DNA of 34,564 bases from Nitrospira sp. (GTDB lineage Bacteria > Nitrospirota > Nitrospiria > Nitrospirales > Nitrospiraceae): assembly GCA_019636875.1 (NCBI GenBank), contig JAHBWR010000027.1, positions 1-34,564 of the forward strand. The letters are read 5' to 3'. Positions 1 to 9,259 of the stretch are shown here, piece after piece. The position numbers and the translations under genes were made by a program. Below the pieces are notes generated by a model. The model saw only the letters and a program-made list of their open reading frames with translations, was not told where the DNA came from and did not search any database. The first letter of the stretch is position 1; each line of letters starts with the position of its first letter.

Positions 1-89
1 AAGCCGCTCTCAATCAGTGCTTTGAGGTGTGAGGCAAGTCGCTCCAGGGGGCTGAGCCGTTCTTGCCCTGTTTGTCGATGTCGCGCAGC

Positions 90-95
90 AAGGAG
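90..95 (+). promoter_or_regulatory. Ribosome binding site that sets the start of the large sensor kinase
   Basis: AAGGAG lies 7 bases upstream of the ATG at 103. The frame is open from position 22, but the upstream codons have no such site and encode an atypical Arg/Cys-rich stretch. The start is therefore placed at 103. Confidence 0.75.
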
Positions 96-102
96 CCCGA
101 TC

Positions 103-3100
103 ATGAGTGCCACAAGCCATCCTCCTGAAATGGAGCTATTGCGGAAGCAGGTTGCCGACTTAGTCCGTGAGTTGACGGAACGGGATCAGGCCCTTCGCCT
201 TCACAATCGACAGATGGACGGTGAGCTCCAAGACCTGCGCGAGCAGTCGGAGATGCTTCGGGCTATCGTGGCTGGTACTGCGGCAGAGACCGGCGAGGAC
301 TTTTTCAAGACCCTGGTGCTTCATCTGTGTTCGGTGTTCGGTGTTCAGTATGCCATCGTGGGGGAAGTTCAACCAGCGGCCGTTAGAAAAATCCGCACCA
401 TCGCGGTTTGCTCAGGAGCCTCGCTCGTCGAGAATTTCGAGTATTTCCTGGCCGACACCCCCTGCGAAGTCGCACTCACCCATTCGATTGCCTGTTTCGA
501 CCAGGACGTTCAGGCTTCGTTCCCGACATTTGATCGATTAAATCAGCTCCGTGTTGAGAGCTATTGTGGACTCTCGCTCAAGGGAAAAGACGGGACGGTG
601 ATTGGTCTGCTGGTGGTTATGGATACCAAGCCGCTGCGTCATGCCCGCCGGTTGAAATCATTCATGACCGTGTTCGCCTCACGTGCTGGAGCCGAGCTTC
701 AGCGCCGTCAGGCTGAGCACGAACTCCGTCATCGGGAACGCCATCTGATCGAGTCCCAAGCGTTGGCACACCTTGGAAGTTGGGATTGGGAGATATGGAG
801 CGGAAAGATGTGGTGGTCGGATGAGCAATATCGGCTCTTCGGTCATGAACCGGAAACCATTCCGGCCACCCGTGATACTTTCTTGCGGGCCATTCATCCG
901 GACCATCGAGACGATGTGAAGAGGGCGAGCGATGCTGCCCTGACAGGCCGAGCCCGGTTCGATATGGAATGTCGGATCGTCCGGCCAAACGGGGAGATTC
1001 GTGTCATCAGCTGCCAGGGAAAGGTGTTGCGAGACAGCAGCGGCCAACCGATTTCTATGTCCGGTAGCATGCTTGACATCACAGATCGAAACCGGGCGGA
1101 GGAGGCGTTGCAGGCTTCTCAGAGTATGCTGCGGCAAGCTCTCCAAGCTTCAGGTACTGGGTTATGGGATTGGAATACGACCACAAAAGAGGTGGCATTT
1201 TCGGAAGAGTGGATCCGTCAACTTGGGTACGAGCGAGGGGACCTTTCGGCTTCCTTTGAGACCTGGGTGAGCCTTCTTCACCCGGAAGATCGGGAACGAG
1301 CGATGGCGTATGTGCACGATTACGTCGTCAATCAGAAGGGTGATTATCGGCAGGAATTTCGCCTGCGACATAAGGACGGGACCTATCGATGGATTGAAGC
1401 AAGGGCCTCGTTTGTCACGGAGGCCGATGGTAGACGGATGCGACTTCTCGGCTCCCATACCGACATTACCGATCGCAAGCAGATGGAGCAGGCGGTTCGG
1501 GAAAGCGAAGAGCGCTATCGCACGTTGGTCGAACTGTCTCCTTCCGGTGTATTCGTTTTCTGTGAAGGGCGAACGGTGTATGTCAACCACACGGGGGCGC
1601 TCCTTATGGGAGCCCAGGATGTGCGGGAAATCATGGACCGCCCGACGTTTGAGTTTATCCATCCCGACTACCATCAGGAAGTCCGTGAGAATGTAACACG
1701 ACTCCTGAGCGGTGGCGTCTCTGTCCATAGCGCAGAGCGGATCTATCTCAAGTCGGACGGAACACCGATTCCAGTTCAGGTCGAGGCAGCACGGATCACA
1801 TGGAACGGCAAGCCTGCCATTCTTGGTTTCTTTTCCGATATCACCGAGCGCAAGGAGGCACAGGAGATGGTTGCCTCTCTCAACGCCTCGCTGGAACAGC
1901 AGGTGTCTGAGCGGACGGAGGCATTGCGCCAGAGCGAAGAGCGCTTTCGTCAGTTTGCTGAGTCAGTCGGCTCTGCGTTTCTGATAGCGGATATTTCGCT
2001 GGATGCAATGGACGTCGCGTATGTGAATGCGGCATTCACCTTCATCTGGGGTATAGAACGAGAGGAAATCTGTCGAAAAGGGTCGCTGTGGCTCGATTCA
2101 ATCCATCCAGAGGACAAGGAACGGGTCAAGGCGAACCATGATCGATTTGTTGTCGGCGGGACGACGGCGGTGTTTTATTGCGAGTACCGAATCATCGGGC
2201 GCGATGGGTACATCCGCTGGATCGCAGACCGACGAGTAAGGATGACCGGCTGGGAGAACCGGATTGCAGGTATTGCAGAGGATATTACGCGTCACAAACA
2301 GCAGCTTGCTCTCATGCAACAAACGGAAACCATCGGCAAGATAGGGGGCTGGGAGTTGGATTTTGTGACCGACCGCCTCCGATGGAGCGAAGAAACCTAC
2401 CGGCTGCACGAGACGACGCCGGATAAGTACAGCCCGACGGTGGAAACCGCGTTGAATTTCTACACGCCTGACAGTCGGCCTCTCATTGCTGAGGCGATCG
2501 GGAAAGGAATTGCCAGTGGGGAGTCGTGGGACCTCGAGTTGGAACTCATCACGGCGATGGGGCGGCCAGTTGCCGTGCGTGCGGTTGGGATGGTCGACGT
2601 CATCAACGGACGAGCCGTGCGGGCCTACGGAACGTTCCAAGACATAACCCAACGCAAGCGAACGGAGGAGGCACTCCAGCGGGCCCATGATGAATTGGAA
2701 CGCAAAGTGATCGAGCGCACGGCAGAATTACGGGCGAGTGAGGAGCGCTACGCGCGTGCGACGGCCATCGGCAAGGTTGGGGTGTGGGAACTGGATGTCA
2801 GAAATGCCCAATACCGAGGAGATGCCAACCTGAAGGCACTGTTTGGCTATGGCCCAGAAGAACTGTCATCCGATCCCTTTGTGTGGTTGGGTTTGGTCTA
2901 TCCAGATGATCGGCCGATTGCGATGAAGCATTGGGAGTTGGTGCAACGTAGAGCCGTCGAGGAGTGCCATTACGAGCTTCGCATGGTGAGAAAAGACGAA
3001 TCGATTGTTTGGACCGACGTACGATGCCACGCGGTTTGGGACAGCAACGGACGATTGACGCACTTGATTGGTGCGACGGTCGACATCACCGAGCGCAAGG

Positions 3101-6100
3101 AGGCAGAGCAAGCTCTACGGGCAAGTGAAGAACTGTTCTCAAAAGCGTTCCGGTCCAGTCCTGACCCAATGACCCTGGTAGAGCTCGACTCGGGACGGTG
3201 GCTCGACGTCAACGACGCCTGTCTGACCGCTCTCGGGTATCAACGAGAGCAGGTGGTCGGGCGACCGGGGAACGACATACAGCATTGGCTCACGCCGGAG
3301 GATCAGATTCGCTTCATGAAGAGATTGCGACGTGATGGTTCGATCCGCAATTTCGAAGCGGTGATTCAGATGACCTGTGGGGAACGACGGGATTACCTCG
3401 TGTCTGCGGAGCGGATCGAGTACCATGGAAAATCGTGTGTGATCACCGTCAGTAAAGACATTACTAAGCGCAAGCAAGTGGAACAGGCGCTCTGGAAGAG
3501 CCAGCAGGCTATTCGGGCGTTGCACGATATCTCGTCGGCCCAAGGCCAGTCCTTCAAAGATCGGGTTGAGGCATTGCTCCGGCTTGGCTGCCGTATTTTC
3601 GAACTTCCGATTGGGATGCAAACTGCTGTCCGGGATGCAGAGCTGGAAATCAAGCGGGTGAACGCACCAGGCACGGCGTTCGACGAGGGTATGCGCGTGC
3701 CTCTGGACAAGACGTACTGTGCCGAAACCCTCCGCCGAAACGGGCCGCTGAGTTTCGAACATGCCGGAGCCTCGGCCGAATGGCGGGACCATCCCGCCTA
3801 TGCTGCATTGAAGCTGGAATCGTACATTGGCACTCCAATCGATGGGGTCGAACGCAATTACGGGACTCTGTGTTTCGCCGGTGTGGAACCCCGTGCAAGA
3901 GGTTTTAGCGAATCCGACAAGGATTTTGTGCAGCTCATGGCTCGGTGGCTGGGTGGTGAGCTGGATCGCCAAGCGGCACTGGACGATCTGCGGGAAAGCG
4001 AGGAACGATTCTCCAAGGCGTTCAGGACAAGTCCTCATCCGATAGGGATCACGGAGGTCGCAACGGGACGCTGCATCGAAGTGAATGATGCCTGTCTGCA
4101 GGCATTCGGGTTTAGCCGTGAAGAAGTAATCGGAAAGACCACGTTCATGCTCGGGATCTGGCCGAATTTCGAAGATCGAGTGCGGGTCATCGAGCGACTG
4201 AAAGCGGGGCAGCCGGTACGCAACATGGAGTTTGTCTTACGGGCCAAATCGGGTGAGCTGCGCTATTTTCTGACTTCTGCCGACCTCGCCGAGCTCAACG
4301 GAACGCTCTGTGTGGTGACTGTCGCGAACGATATCACGGACCGGATACGTGCGGAGGAGGCATTGCGACTTAGTGAAGAGCGGTTTGCCAAGGCATTCCG
4401 AGCTAGCCCCAATCCGGTCGTCATCAGTGAGCTGGACAGTGGTCGAGTGGTGGACGTTAATGACGCGGTGGGTCAAATGTTCGGATACTGTAAAGAAGAC
4501 GTCGTGGAGCAAACGACCTTGCAGATAGGGCTCTGGTATTCTGAGGAAGAACGGGCCCGATATCTTGAGCTGTTGAAGCACCGAGGGTCGGTCCGCAATG
4601 AAGAAGTGAAATTGCGAAGTAAGAACGGAGAGGTCCGCCACTGTCTGTTATCGTCAGAACTGATCATGCTCAATGGTAAACAATGCATTGTCACCGTCGG
4701 GGATGATATTACGGAGCGCAAGCGTATGGAGCGAGCGCTGCGCTTGACTCAGTTCTCGGTGGATCAAGCCGTAGAAGCGATCTTGTGGCTGGATCCGACC
4801 GCTCGGATATTCAACGTCAACGATACGGCCTGCCAAATGTTGGGGTATTCCCGGCAAGAATTGACGTCGATGACGGTGCATGACATCGACCCCAATTTTC
4901 CTGTCGAGCGATGGACGGAGCATTGGGATCATTTGAAGGAACAGGGAGCATTGGCTTTCGAGGCAAAATATTGGTCACGTACCGGCGATGTGTTGGAAAT
5001 GGAAGTGACCTTCAACTATCTGTCGTATGACGGACAAGAGTACGGCTGCGCGATCTTGAGAGACATCGGGGAGCGTAAACGAGCGGAAGCGGAACTCCGC
5101 CGGTCGCATACGTTTTTGCGACAGGTTATCGACACAGACCCGGGACTCATCTTTGCCAAAGATCGGGAAGGACGTTTTGCGATGGCCAACAAGACGGTTG
5201 CCGACTGGTACGGAACCACGGTCGAGGATTTGGTCGGGAAGTCAGATGCGGACGTCAATCCCAACGCCGATGAGGTGGAGTTTTTTAGAGAAAATGATCT
5301 TGAGGTGATAAGTACCGGGCGAGATCGGTTCATTCCGGAGGAGAAATTCACCGATACCAAGGGGAATACTCGTTGGTTTCAGACCGTCAAGCGGCCGATT
5401 CTTGATGACGATGGGCAGGTTCATCTGGTGTTGGGCGCAGCGACTGACATCACCGAGCGCAAGCGAATGGAAGAGATGCTGCTGCAACGGGAGCGGGACT
5501 TGAGTGCCGCCCTGCAAGAACGTGAGCGGATCAGTCAGGATCTCCATGACGGAATTCTTCAGTCCTTGTATGCAGTGGGCCTTGGGCTAGAGGGTTGTAA
5601 ACCGATGATCAAGCAACAGCCGGAACCTGTCGCGGCGAAGTTCATGTCCACACTTGATCAGACGATTGGGCAGCTCAATCACGTCATGGGAGAGGTACGT
5701 AATTTCATCGCCGGTCTTGAGTCTCACGTGATCCAAGGCGGTGATTTTCCGTCGGCATTACGGACCATGATTCAGACGATGTCCAGCGCCTCTCGGGCAA
5801 AATGTGTGATACGAATCGACGAAGCGGCGGCACGCCGCCTGTCCACCGAGCACGCACTTCATATTATTAACATCGTTCGGGAAGGCCTCAGTAATGCCTT
5901 GCGTCATAGCCAAGCCACACAGATCGTGGTATCACTCCGGGAACTGGTCCGAACCATTCGTCTCACTATTCGTGACAATGGTATCGGCTTTGACACTCGG
6001 TCGGCCCAGGGCGTTGGGCATGGGTTAGGCAATATGGCAGCCCGGGCTCAAAAGGTCCGTGGATCGTTCACCCTTCAATCGAAACCATGGAAGGGGACGA

Positions 6101-6147
6101 AAATCTTACTCGATCTTTCAAAGGATGGACACCATGCTCATAACTAA
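103..6147 (+). CDS. Giant soluble sensor histidine kinase with 2 GAF and 11 PAS domains (HisKA_3/NarX-LiaS type)
   Basis: This 2014-residue protein has no membrane segment, so it is probably a cytoplasmic sensor that autophosphorylates a histidine and passes phosphate to the adjacent regulator. Order by nucleotide position: N-terminal coiled coil (about 120-250); GAF (about 290-640); six PAS domains (about 760-1090, 1130-1475, 1510-1850, 1930-2290, 2310-2650, 2740-3100); a seventh PAS (3120-3470); a second GAF (3490-3985); four more PAS (4000-4345, 4375-4715, 4740-5080, 5100-5460). Most PAS units end in the linker motif DIT(E/D)RK. The DHp helix is HisKA_3-like, with DLHDGILQSLY and phospho-acceptor His1815 (codon at 5545). 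An HATPase domain follows with N-box EGLSNALRHS, DNGIGFD and a GHGLGN lid. HisKA_3 kinases usually pair with LuxR-type regulators, and exactly such a gene overlaps the 3' end. Ligands and signals cannot be read from the sequence. PAS 7, 8 and 9 look like recent duplicates. Confidence 0.93.
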   Translation: MSATSHPPEMELLRKQVADLVRELTERDQALRLHNRQMDGELQDLREQSEMLRAIVAGTAAETGEDFFKTLVLHLCSVFGVQYAIVGEVQPAAVRKIRTIAVCSGASLVENFEYFLADTPCEVALTHSIACFDQDVQASFPTFDRLNQLRVESYCGLSLKGKDGTVIGLLVVMDTKPLRHARRLKSFMTVFASRAGAELQRRQAEHELRHRERHLIESQALAHLGSWDWEIWSGKMWWSDEQYRLFGHEPETIPATRDTFLRAIHPDHRDDVKRASDAALTGRARFDMECRIVRPNGEIRVISCQGKVLRDSSGQPISMSGSMLDITDRNRAEEALQASQSMLRQALQASGTGLWDWNTTTKEVAFSEEWIRQLGYERGDLSASFETWVSLLHPEDRERAMAYVHDYVVNQKGDYRQEFRLRHKDGTYRWIEARASFVTEADGRRMRLLGSHTDITDRKQMEQAVRESEERYRTLVELSPSGVFVFCEGRTVYVNHTGALLMGAQDVREIMDRPTFEFIHPDYHQEVRENVTRLLSGGVSVHSAERIYLKSDGTPIPVQVEAARITWNGKPAILGFFSDITERKEAQEMVASLNASLEQQVSERTEALRQSEERFRQFAESVGSAFLIADISLDAMDVAYVNAAFTFIWGIEREEICRKGSLWLDSIHPEDKERVKANHDRFVVGGTTAVFYCEYRIIGRDGYIRWIADRRVRMTGWENRIAGIAEDITRHKQQLALMQQTETIGKIGGWELDFVTDRLRWSEETYRLHETTPDKYSPTVETALNFYTPDSRPLIAEAIGKGIASGESWDLELELITAMGRPVAVRAVGMVDVINGRAVRAYGTFQDITQRKRTEEALQRAHDELERKVIERTAELRASEERYARATAIGKVGVWELDVRNAQYRGDANLKALFGYGPEELSSDPFVWLGLVYPDDRPIAMKHWELVQRRAVEECHYELRMVRKDESIVWTDVRCHAVWDSNGRLTHLIGATVDITERKEAEQALRASEELFSKAFRSSPDPMTLVELDSGRWLDVNDACLTALGYQREQVVGRPGNDIQHWLTPEDQIRFMKRLRRDGSIRNFEAVIQMTCGERRDYLVSAERIEYHGKSCVITVSKDITKRKQVEQALWKSQQAIRALHDISSAQGQSFKDRVEALLRLGCRIFELPIGMQTAVRDAELEIKRVNAPGTAFDEGMRVPLDKTYCAETLRRNGPLSFEHAGASAEWRDHPAYAALKLESYIGTPIDGVERNYGTLCFAGVEPRARGFSESDKDFVQLMARWLGGELDRQAALDDLRESEERFSKAFRTSPHPIGITEVATGRCIEVNDACLQAFGFSREEVIGKTTFMLGIWPNFEDRVRVIERLKAGQPVRNMEFVLRAKSGELRYFLTSADLAELNGTLCVVTVANDITDRIRAEEALRLSEERFAKAFRASPNPVVISELDSGRVVDVNDAVGQMFGYCKEDVVEQTTLQIGLWYSEEERARYLELLKHRGSVRNEEVKLRSKNGEVRHCLLSSELIMLNGKQCIVTVGDDITERKRMERALRLTQFSVDQAVEAILWLDPTARIFNVNDTACQMLGYSRQELTSMTVHDIDPNFPVERWTEHWDHLKEQGALAFEAKYWSRTGDVLEMEVTFNYLSYDGQEYGCAILRDIGERKRAEAELRRSHTFLRQVIDTDPGLIFAKDREGRFAMANKTVADWYGTTVEDLVGKSDADVNPNADEVEFFRENDLEVISTGRDRFIPEEKFTDTKGNTRWFQTVKRPILDDDGQVHLVLGAATDITERKRMEEMLLQRERDLSAALQERERISQDLHDGILQSLYAVGLGLEGCKPMIKQQPEPVAAKFMSTLDQTIGQLNHVMGEVRNFIAGLESHVIQGGDFPSALRTMIQTMSSASRAKCVIRIDEAAARRLSTEHALHIINIVREGLSNALRHSQATQIVVSLRELVRTIRLTIRDNGIGFDTRSAQGVGHGLGNMAARAQKVRGSFTLQSKPWKGTKILLDLSKDGHHAHN
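3115..4715 (+). repeat. Diverged internal repeat of PAS domains 7, 8 and 9
   Basis: Three PAS units (about 3120-3470, 4000-4345 and 4375-4715) share a common pattern: SEE(L/R)F(S/A)KAFR(S/T/A)SP at the start, then a V(D/N)-V-N-D-A core. They resemble each other far more than the other PAS units in the protein. The first two are separated by the second GAF domain. The pattern suggests duplication inside the gene, and the copies have since diverged at the DNA level. Confidence 0.65.
6121..6125 (+). promoter_or_regulatory. Ribosome binding site for the NarL-type regulator
   Basis: AAGGA sits 8 bases before the ATG at 6134, inside the last codons of the kinase gene. This favours 6134 over the in-frame ATG at 6125, which overlaps the AAGGA itself, and over the more upstream frame opening at 6059, which would add 22 non-domain residues. 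Confidence 0.6.
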
Positions 6148-6796
6148 AACGCAAGTTCAAACCATTCGTGTGTTGCTGGTCGATGATCATGAGGTGATTC
6201 GTGTGGGGCTTCGGACCGTGCTGGCTCAGAACCAGGGTATCACCGTGGTAGGAGAAGCCGGGACGATGGCCGATGCCATTCTGCAGGCTCAGAAGCTCAA
6301 ACCCGACGTGGTTTTGATGGATGTGCGTCTTCCCGACGGTTCAGGCGTCGATGCCTGTCGAGAGATTCTTGGTGCTCTTCCCGCCACCCGAGTCATTTTC
6401 CTGACGTCGTACGCGGACGATGATTCAGTGCTCGCGGCCGTGCTTGCGGGGGCACAAGGCTATGTTCTCAAGGAAATCGACTCGCCTGGGCTGCTGGAAG
6501 CCATTCGTTCGGTCGCCAAGGGGCAATCCATTCTCGATTCAACGGTGACTGAACGGGCTCTTAGATGGTTGCGAGGAGTTCATGATCTCCCGGCCCCTCC
6601 CGGTACGGACCAACTTTCGTCTCAAGAAGAACGGGTTGTTGCATTGGTTGCCGAGGGGAAGACCAACAAAGAGATCGCGGTTGCACTCGGGCTCAGTGAC
6701 AAGACCGTGAAGAACTACCTCGCAAATGTCTTTCAGAAGCTTCGGATCACCCGGCGTGCCCAGGCGGCCGCCTTCTTCGTCAAACGACAAGGCTGA
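6134..6796 (+). CDS. NarL/FixJ-family response regulator (receiver plus LuxR-type HTH)
   Basis: The 220-residue protein begins with a receiver domain: acidic pocket VDDHE, phospho-acceptor Asp63 in LMDVRLPDGSG, Thr91 after IFL, and Lys113 in VLKE. It ends with a LuxR-type helix-turn-helix (about residues 155-210: LSSQEERVVALVAEGKTNKEIA, then SDKTVKNYLANVFQKL). When phosphorylated, such proteins dimerise and act as transcription factors. Its start overlaps the last 14 bases of the upstream kinase gene, which implies translational coupling and a cognate pair. HisKA_3 kinase plus NarL/DevR-type regulator is the standard pairing of these families. Target genes are not identifiable here, and no partner binding site was recognised in the window. 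Confidence 0.93.
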   Translation: MLITKTQVQTIRVLLVDDHEVIRVGLRTVLAQNQGITVVGEAGTMADAILQAQKLKPDVVLMDVRLPDGSGVDACREILGALPATRVIFLTSYADDDSVLAAVLAGAQGYVLKEIDSPGLLEAIRSVAKGQSILDSTVTERALRWLRGVHDLPAPPGTDQLSSQEERVVALVAEGKTNKEIAVALGLSDKTVKNYLANVFQKLRITRRAQAAAFFVKRQG

Positions 6797-6934
6797 TGGT
6801 GTAACATTCGGCTCTAGTATTCTTAGGGGCAAAATTCTCGTCGCGTTACGACCTTCATCTCTGGGCACCCTCTCTAGATTCGTATAGGCTCACTCTGGGT
6901 AGTTGTAGTTACACGGACACGGTGTGTACCTACC

Positions 6935-6940
6935 GGGAGG
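6935..6940 (+). promoter_or_regulatory. Ribosome binding site that sets the start of the five-PAS membrane protein
   Basis: GGGAGG lies 9 bases before the ATG at 6950. The in-frame TTG at 6941 directly abuts this site and is therefore not used. Confidence 0.7.
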
Positions 6941-6949
6941 TTGTCCCGC

Positions 6950-9259
6950 ATGACTGCTGTTATCTTCCTCGTATTGCTCTTGCTCGTAGGGCTTTTATTC
7001 TGGATTGCCATTCGACAGCATCAGGAGAATGTTCTGCAGGCAAGGGTAATCGCGGCAACCAATTGCGGCGTACTTGTGACGGATGCGACACTTCCACATC
7101 ATCCCATCCTCTATGCGAATCCCGCAGCACTGTTGCTAACTGGCTATGCCGAGTATGACGTCGTTGGTCAGACAACAGCGATGTTGAACGGCCCCGGAAC
7201 TGATCGGGGAGCGATCGAAAAACTCGCGTTGGCTCTCCAAGACGGACGGGCGTGCCGCGTCTCGCTGCGGCATTACCGCAAGAACGGGACATCGTTTTGG
7301 AATGAGGTAACCTTGTCACCGATTGAGGATCAGACAGGACACGTTCGGTCGGTGATATGGATCATGAGCGATGTGTCCCAGCTCCGCCAGATGGAGGCGG
7401 AGCGTCATCGTAAGATGCCGTCCTCGACGGTTCTCTGTGATTTTGTCAGAGAAGGTATGTTGGTAGTGACTGCATCTGAGATCATGTATGTCAATCAGGC
7501 AGGGTTGACTATCCTAAGCGCCACGTCGGCCGAAGAAATCATCGGCAGCCGGTATTTGGATTTTGTGGCCCATGAGCAACAAGAGAGCGTGCGCCTCTGG
7601 ATTGCACAGACAGCGGGATCACGCCAGTCGAACGGCCGGTTGGAAACAAAATTCGTACGATGTGATGGACAGGAAGTCGCGGTTGAGTTGTCCGTGGCGC
7701 TTACCATATGGGATGGAAAAGAATCCGTTCTAGTCTGTTTTTCTGGCAGTCCCGGCCAGCACGCAATTGAAATCGAATCCTTCAACAGACAGCATCAGTT
7801 CGTGCAAGCCCCCGCGAGTGGGGACCATGACATGTGGGGATGGGCCATCGGGAATGGCGCTGAGATTTGGTCGGAAGAGCACTATCGAGTCCTTGGATTC
7901 GAACCGGGTTCAGTGCCGCCAACCTATGAGACCTTTAAGAAGGCTCTCCACCCAGAAGACCGCGAGCGTGTTCTCTCCCTGGTCGAGGAAACGTTTACTT
8001 CGGATCGCCCCTACGATCTCGAGTGTCGGATCATCCAACCTGGAGGCGATATTCGATTTGTCCGTTGTAGGGGGGTACTGATACAAGGTTCCTCTGATCA
8101 GCCTATTCGGATGTCTGGAAAGATTGAGGATATCACGGACTACAAACTGCTGGCGGCGATGGCTGAAGAACGAGATCTTCAATTAAAGACGGTCCTGGAG
8201 TCGACGCCCGAGGGTATGCTGCTGGTTCGTCAAGATGGCACGATCTCCCTGATGAATAGCCATATCGAACGAATGTTTGGGTATGTTCGAGAGGAGCTCC
8301 TAGGGCGACCTGTCGAGTGCTTGCTGGCAGCGCGAGATCACGAGGAGCAGCGAGAGAGGCGTGACGCCTGCTTCTCAAGCGTCGGCTCCGGTCCCCTGGA
8401 GATCACTCGAGAAGCGCACGGACGTCGCAAGGATGGTGTGGAGTTTCCGGTCGGAGTCCAGTTGTCTCCTGTCTATCAGTCCAAGGGAAGGACGATCATT
8501 ATGACGATACGTGATCTCGCTGCTTGTCAGCAGACCACACCGGTGAGCGAGGAGATTACGACTCGATGTGATCTTGCAATCCTGGCCGGACGGGTGGGGG
8601 TCTTTGAGCATGACCACCGGACGAACACTCACATCTGGTCGCCCATCTTGCGTGAGATCTATGGGGTTGGGGAGGGCGAGTCTCCTTCTCTGGATCGCTA
8701 TCTGGAGTTGGTTCATCCCGGGGATCGAGAGAGGCTGCGCGCTGAGATGGTACAGGTCCTCGATCATGAGAAGGAGAAGCTGTATACGGCTGAACACAGG
8801 CTGATCCGGCCGAACGGATCCGTACGGCACATTCGGCTACGTGCCTTGACACAGTATGAAGGTGCGGGGACCAAGCGGCAGCCCACGCACACGATCGGGA
8901 TGGTTGTCGATATCACGGATCAGGTGAATGCCTCAATGGTGGTCGAAGTTGTGGAGGAGATGGAAACCATGAGGAGCTTGATTGGTGGCATTGCCCATGA
9001 GATGAACAATAGTCTTACGGCGGTGCTGGGCTTCAGCGAATTGGCACTGGGCTTGATTCCAGCCGAGACCAAAGCCCATCGCCATATCAACCAAGTGATC
9101 GCTGCGGGGAGAAAGGCTCGTGAGGTGGCTCAAAAGATTCGCCGTGGTCTAGATCACGCGTCGTCCTATCCGGTCACTCGGGCGACCGGGATCAACTCCG
9201 ATCAGGAACGATCGACTGTATCCATCGAGGTTTCGGATGCCGTCGGTCCTCGTAGTTGA
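6950..9259 (+). CDS. Membrane-anchored five-PAS sensor with a DHp domain but no ATPase domain
   Basis: The 769-residue protein opens with one membrane helix (residues 3-21), then has five PAS domains (about 33-145, 160-267, 293-400, 411-525, 541-658) and a histidine-kinase dimerisation helix with IAHEMNNSLTAVLGFSE, phospho-acceptor His683. It stops about 30 residues after the DHp helices. No N-box, DNG or GxG ATP-binding motif follows, and the next gene, a receiver, begins inside its last 23 bases. It therefore cannot autophosphorylate alone. It could be a phosphotransfer or scaffold protein phosphorylated in trans, or a decayed hybrid kinase that lost its ATPase segment. The first PAS is LOV/PYP-like in its core, but the flavin-binding Cys position holds Thr76. 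The third PAS closely resembles the first PAS of the 103-6147 kinase. Confidence 0.88.
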   Translation: MTAVIFLVLLLLVGLLFWIAIRQHQENVLQARVIAATNCGVLVTDATLPHHPILYANPAALLLTGYAEYDVVGQTTAMLNGPGTDRGAIEKLALALQDGRACRVSLRHYRKNGTSFWNEVTLSPIEDQTGHVRSVIWIMSDVSQLRQMEAERHRKMPSSTVLCDFVREGMLVVTASEIMYVNQAGLTILSATSAEEIIGSRYLDFVAHEQQESVRLWIAQTAGSRQSNGRLETKFVRCDGQEVAVELSVALTIWDGKESVLVCFSGSPGQHAIEIESFNRQHQFVQAPASGDHDMWGWAIGNGAEIWSEEHYRVLGFEPGSVPPTYETFKKALHPEDRERVLSLVEETFTSDRPYDLECRIIQPGGDIRFVRCRGVLIQGSSDQPIRMSGKIEDITDYKLLAAMAEERDLQLKTVLESTPEGMLLVRQDGTISLMNSHIERMFGYVREELLGRPVECLLAARDHEEQRERRDACFSSVGSGPLEITREAHGRRKDGVEFPVGVQLSPVYQSKGRTIIMTIRDLAACQQTTPVSEEITTRCDLAILAGRVGVFEHDHRTNTHIWSPILREIYGVGEGESPSLDRYLELVHPGDRERLRAEMVQVLDHEKEKLYTAEHRLIRPNGSVRHIRLRALTQYEGAGTKRQPTHTIGMVVDITDQVNASMVVEVVEEMETMRSLIGGIAHEMNNSLTAVLGFSELALGLIPAETKAHRHINQVIAAGRKAREVAQKIRRGLDHASSYPVTRATGINSDQERSTVSIEVSDAVGPRS

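Noticed and set aside
22..102. N-terminal extension of the giant kinase from position 22
   Set aside because: The stretch has atypical composition, and a strong AAGGAG sits at proper distance from the ATG at 103.
3139..4038. 299-codon open frame on the minus strand inside the kinase gene
   Set aside because: It lies wholly opposite well-conserved PAS/GAF coding sequence, has no domain-like composition and is an antisense shadow.
6059..6133. Longer start for the NarL-type regulator
   Set aside because: It would overlap deeply with the kinase C-terminus and add residues outside the receiver fold. AAGGA points to 6134.
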